Assembly (NCBI GenBank): GCA_045600225.1
Contig: JAZRXL010000024.1
Location: forward strand, 1-63,532
DNA length: 63,532 bases
Reading direction: 5' to 3'
Source: UBA1181 sp045600225
GTDB taxonomy: Bacteria > Bacteroidota > Bacteroidia > Bacteroidales > Paludibacteraceae
A program made the position numbers and the translations under genes. A model generated the notes under the pieces. The model was not told the DNA's origin. It saw nothing but the letters and a program-made list of their open reading frames with translations, and did not search any database. Below, in pieces: positions 60,881 to 63,532 of the stretch (position 1 is its first letter; each line of letters begins with the position of its first letter).

Positions 60881-61771
60881 ATGAAAGAAAAGTTTATGAA
60901 TCCCTTGGCAGATGCGGGATTTAAGCGTATTTTTGGAAGGGAGAATTTTATGCGTGAGTTTCTTAACGACCTACTTTGTCTTCCATCTAAAATACAGACT
61001 ATTACGTTTTTAGACAAAGAATTGGTCCCAAAAGACGAACAGAAACACGGAGTCGTATTCGATCTCTATTGTGAAACGGAAAATAAAGAAACGTTCATTG
61101 TGGAGATGCAATACGAGAAGCATAAGAACTTCAAAGAGCGAACCATATACTATATGTCCCGCTCTATTGCCGAGCAAGATTGTTACGAAACCATCTCTGG
61201 TAAGCACAAATGGCATTATAATCTTACGCCGGTGTATGGCGTTTTCTTTTTAAACTTCCATCTGGATGGTGCAAAAAGAAGGAAAAAAAGAAGAAGGGTA
61301 CAGTTGGTTGATATCCTTTCCAATGAAACCTTCTACGAAAAGATGGAAATGTATTTCCTGGAATTACCTCAGTATGGCGGTATGGACCAGAATGAGTGTA
61401 AAGACGACATAGACAAATGGCTTTATATACTTGCGAATATGAATAGATTTGAGAACTTTCCTTTTAAGAGTAACAAACCAATCTTCCAACAGATGGAAGA
61501 GGTGGCGGAGTTGTCTTCCTTTTCGAAAGAAGAGCGTCGCATGTATGAAATCAGTCTTGACAAGTATCGTACGACCCAACTTGCCTTTGAGTATCGCGAA
61601 CAAGTAGGTTATGAGAAAGGACGAAAAAAGGGGCGTGAAGAAGGTATAAAAGAAGGCATAAAAGAAAATCAGATTGAAACGGCTAAAATAATGTTGAAAC
61701 ATGGAAGAACGATGGAAGAGATTATTCTGTTTTCGAAACTGACAGAGGAGGAGATTTTGCGAATTCAATAA
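60881..61771 (+). CDS. Rpn-family recombination-promoting nuclease / PD-(D/E)XK transposase-like protein
   Basis: A 296-residue protein of the Rpn/PDDEXK_2 family: starts MKEKFMNPLADAGFKRIFG, with the nuclease core Asp in HGVVFDLYCET and FIVEMQYEKH (ExQ-type catalytic set), then a helical C-terminal half with repeated Lys/Glu units (YEKGRKKGREEGIKEGIKE). Rpn proteins promote RecA-independent exchange of DNA and are often scattered in many copies. No inverted repeats were found around it, so it looks like a solitary, possibly domesticated copy. Confidence 0.88.
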   Translation: MKEKFMNPLADAGFKRIFGRENFMREFLNDLLCLPSKIQTITFLDKELVPKDEQKHGVVFDLYCETENKETFIVEMQYEKHKNFKERTIYYMSRSIAEQDCYETISGKHKWHYNLTPVYGVFFLNFHLDGAKRRKKRRRVQLVDILSNETFYEKMEMYFLELPQYGGMDQNECKDDIDKWLYILANMNRFENFPFKSNKPIFQQMEEVAELSSFSKEERRMYEISLDKYRTTQLAFEYREQVGYEKGRKKGREEGIKEGIKENQIETAKIMLKHGRTMEEIILFSKLTEEEILRIQ

Positions 61772-61794
61772 CGATTTATAATTGGGAAACAAGA

Positions 61795-61828
61795 AAAGGC
61801 TGACTCGTATATGAATCAGCCTTCCTTT
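61795..61828. terminator. Terminator between the Rpn-like gene and the 472-residue gene
   Basis: AAGGCTGA and TCAGCCTT around an 11-base loop with T's after it on the plus strand. The two flanking genes converge. Confidence 0.6.
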
Positions 61829-61844
61829 GTCTTGATGATTTAGA

Positions 61845-63263
61845 TTATTTTCTAATCATTAATTTTGAAGCAGTTTTTCCTTCTTCATTTTTAACTAGGA
61901 TTACAACAGCCTTGTCTTTTTCTGAAGCTATACGTCCATTTAAGTTGTAAATAGCCTGTAATTCTCCGTTCAATACAATGATGTTGCCATTGTCATCAAC
62001 GTATGCTACAACTTCAAAGTTGTTATGCTTTGCCATGAAGTCTTTAACATCATTGAATTCGGCAGAAGATAAGATTATTTCGTCGACAAGATAGCCTACT
62101 GCCATAGGACAGAAGATTAGATCTACAGAGGTTGCTCCAGCAGGAACATCAACCACGCCTTTATATTTGGTCCAGATCAACTTCATAGTATCTTTTGCTA
62201 CATCAACAACTTCACCAGTGTTAAATTTGAATTTGATAGGCATATCTACATTTGCAACAGTAGAGTAGTCTGCATCGATAGAGGCTTCATCTTCGTTTTT
62301 GTACTTCTTTATCAACATCTCAGAGAAGATTTGTGAAGTACCTGCAGGAATTTGGATGCCTTCGAATACTACAGAGTCTCTTGTTTGTTCAGACTCGATA
62401 CGCAATGCTTGAAGAATCTCACAATCTAAATATCCTGAACCATCTGTGTTTCTGAGCTTGTCATCTATAAAATCGCGGAAAGATCTTAAGTATACGCTGC
62501 TTCCGTCTTTTTCTGTGATTGTAGGTTTGATACCTCCGTTGAACGCTGTAATCTTAGGTTCTTTCTTTGCTGATGGGTGACGAAGGTAATGCATTTCACC
62601 GTAGAACTCGCCGATGCCATAGTTTGTGAAGTTCTCTGCGTAGAATGGTTTTACATTGTTCTCAGAAGGAACAAGGCATAGGTTTCTTATGTGTGCGAAT
62701 TCTGTTAAATTACCCATTTGATACTCTCTTGCGTAAGAGAAAATCATTCCTGATAGGGTAGTGTATGCAGGATTTGCATAGATGTATTTGTATACGGTTC
62801 TCCATTGCTCTGTTGGACCCCATTTTGCATCAATGTAAACAGTGATGTCGCTGTGAGGTGCGTTTTTGTCCATTCCGTCAATATCAGGTGATAGACCGAT
62901 GATGAACAATGGCTTGTTTCCCTGTGCGATGGCAGTGTCTGCATGACTGGCAGGAATCATATACTCCATCATAAGGATGTAGTGGGTATTTAGGTTAGGA
63001 AGATTGTTAGGATTGAAAAGGAGTCTTGGATCCAACCAATCTTGTGATATGTGTTGAAATTCAACCGCATCAACACCGTCTTTGGTGGTTTCTACTAATA
63101 CGTCTGGAAACTTGATGTCTTCGTCATCATAGTGTAGAACGGAAATGTTGTCCGTCATTTTTCCATCTTTGATAATCCAATATGCATTGTCGAACATATC
63201 GGCAGAAAAAACTCCTGCAATAGATGCAAAGAGCGAAAAGGAAAGTAAAGCTAATTTCTTCAT
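61845..63263 (-). CDS. Secreted protein of unknown function with a type IX sorting-like tail
   Basis: A 472-residue exported protein with a signal peptide (LALLSFSLFASIAGVFSA). The body is acidic and rich in beta strands, with an N-terminal region (about residues 20-200) of unclear fold and a second half with a possible beta-sandwich (VDVPAGATSVDLIFCPMAVGYLVDEIIL). The last 60 residues (VVAYVDDNGNIIVLNGELQAIYNLNGRIASEKDKAVVILVKN..) fit a type IX sorting domain. I recognise no catalytic motif. Its function is unknown. Confidence 0.7.
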   Translation of the reverse strand: MKKLALLSFSLFASIAGVFSADMFDNAYWIIKDGKMTDNISVLHYDDEDIKFPDVLVETTKDGVDAVEFQHISQDWLDPRLLFNPNNLPNLNTHYILMMEYMIPASHADTAIAQGNKPLFIIGLSPDIDGMDKNAPHSDITVYIDAKWGPTEQWRTVYKYIYANPAYTTLSGMIFSYAREYQMGNLTEFAHIRNLCLVPSENNVKPFYAENFTNYGIGEFYGEMHYLRHPSAKKEPKITAFNGGIKPTITEKDGSSVYLRSFRDFIDDKLRNTDGSGYLDCEILQALRIESEQTRDSVVFEGIQIPAGTSQIFSEMLIKKYKNEDEASIDADYSTVANVDMPIKFKFNTGEVVDVAKDTMKLIWTKYKGVVDVPAGATSVDLIFCPMAVGYLVDEIILSSAEFNDVKDFMAKHNNFEVVAYVDDNGNIIVLNGELQAIYNLNGRIASEKDKAVVILVKNEEGKTASKLMIRK

Positions 63264-63333
63264 TTTCTGTTATTATTTGTTGTTAGTTATATTTTCTGGT
63301 TTTTATTACTCTTCCTAAATTTATTACTATGTG

Positions 63334-63341
63334 CAAAACTA
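63334..63341 (-). promoter_or_regulatory. Bacteroidota -7 box of the 472-residue gene
   Basis: TAGTTTTG on the minus strand, 71 bases before the ATG at 63263; the upstream partner is unclear. Confidence 0.35.
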
Positions 63342-63406
63342 CTAAAATAAATTAAGATAACCTAACCTATAATTCATAACTCTTAATTACCCACACGGTT
63401 CTTTCA

Positions 63407-63438
63407 TTTGAAACAAAAATTTTCTTCTTTTATTTTTG
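63407..63438 (+). promoter_or_regulatory. Full Bacteroidota promoter pointing out of the window
   Basis: TTTG at 63407-63410 and TATTTTTG at 63431-63438 with a 20-base gap. No gene starts before the right edge; the transcript begins with CCTTGG (63443) pairing with CCAAGG (63465), and a second TACATTTG lies at 63479-63486. Confidence 0.5.
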
Positions 63439-63491
63439 CATACCTTGGGTATTATGCGATTTTTCCAAGGAAAATCTATACATTTGCACAC

Positions 63492-63511
63492 AGCAGTGCC
63501 GAAGCACCGCT
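63492..63511 (-). other. Tetraloop hairpin near the right edge
   Basis: An 8-pair stem with a 4-base loop. On the minus strand the loop is TTCG, a stable tetraloop; on the plus strand it is CGAA. Possibly an RNA-end structure or part of a repeat that continues past the edge. Confidence 0.35.
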
Positions 63512-63532
63512 CGTTAGTGTTTCTCCTTTGAC

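Noticed and set aside
1..63532. CRISPR array, rRNA operon, phage genes, toxin-antitoxin pair
   Set aside because: No regularly spaced repeats, no rRNA sequence, no phage structural genes and no recognisable toxin or antitoxin family were found.

Overview
The window looks like chromosomal DNA of an AT-rich member of the Bacteroidota, most likely order Bacteroidales. The reasons are the repeated upstream elements of the form TAnnTTTG (the Bacteroidota primary sigma -7 box, several paired with an upstream TTTG), type IX secretion genes (PorU, PorV, a Plug-type protein), DUF4494, and several secreted proteins ending in type IX sorting-like tails. No rRNA, phage, CRISPR array or SusC/SusD pair was seen. 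The species cannot be named from this sequence.

Layout. 1-200 is the end of an IS3-type element cut by the window edge. 334-1335 is murB. 1336-2415 is the only large non-coding area; it holds a tandem repeat with DnaA-box-like cores, one possible small gene and an unusually dense set of hairpins. 2416-6577 (- strand) holds a phosphoethanolamine-transferase-like membrane protein, a flavin-split-barrel lipoprotein and dnaX, which is interrupted at a run of ten A exactly where a gamma/tau switch would be expected. 6756-8918 is pyrK-pyrD plus an anchored unknown. 8938-13675 holds a radical SAM activase, a HAD phosphatase and a MacA/MacB-type efflux operon. 13742-25014 holds a giant alpha-2-macroglobulin, a secreted nucleoside hydrolase, a MurC/Mpl-type ligase and a secreted M6 protease. 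25110-27883 is ispD-recG. 27962-31760 has a tiny lipoprotein and two tandem acyl-CoA ligases. 32000-36559 holds DUF4494-yggS, maeB and a dus gene.

36682-44221 (- strand) holds a pyridoxamine kinase, a LysE-type exporter, ispF, porV, porU and a fumarylacetoacetase-family gene. 44450-47287 is the ribosomal operon rplM-rpsI-rpsB-tsf. 47458-52674 (- strand) is a plant-polysaccharide cluster: a clan GH-A hydrolase with a carbohydrate-binding module, a GH43 enzyme with a ricin-type lectin domain, and a bacterial expansin-like protein. 52813-56656 holds a lipoprotein, a stand-alone AICAR formyltransferase, the Plug protein and a methyltransferase. Two tRNA genes (Ser-UGA, Lys-CUU) follow, then an SDR, a nitroreductase overlapping a DsbD-type reductase, an Rpn/PD-(D/E)XK transposase-like gene and a secreted protein of unknown role. 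A well-formed promoter points out of the right edge.

How it fits together. PorU, PorV and Plug are parts of the type IX export path, and the M6 protease, the GH43 enzyme, the GH-A enzyme, the expansin-like protein and the 472-residue protein are its probable cargo. Most of the rest is housekeeping: cell wall, isoprenoid, pyrimidine, purine, vitamin B6, translation and DNA repair. The observations most worth following are the dnaX slippery run, the DnaA-box-like repeats and hairpin field at 1545-2315, and the expansin/glycosidase cluster.
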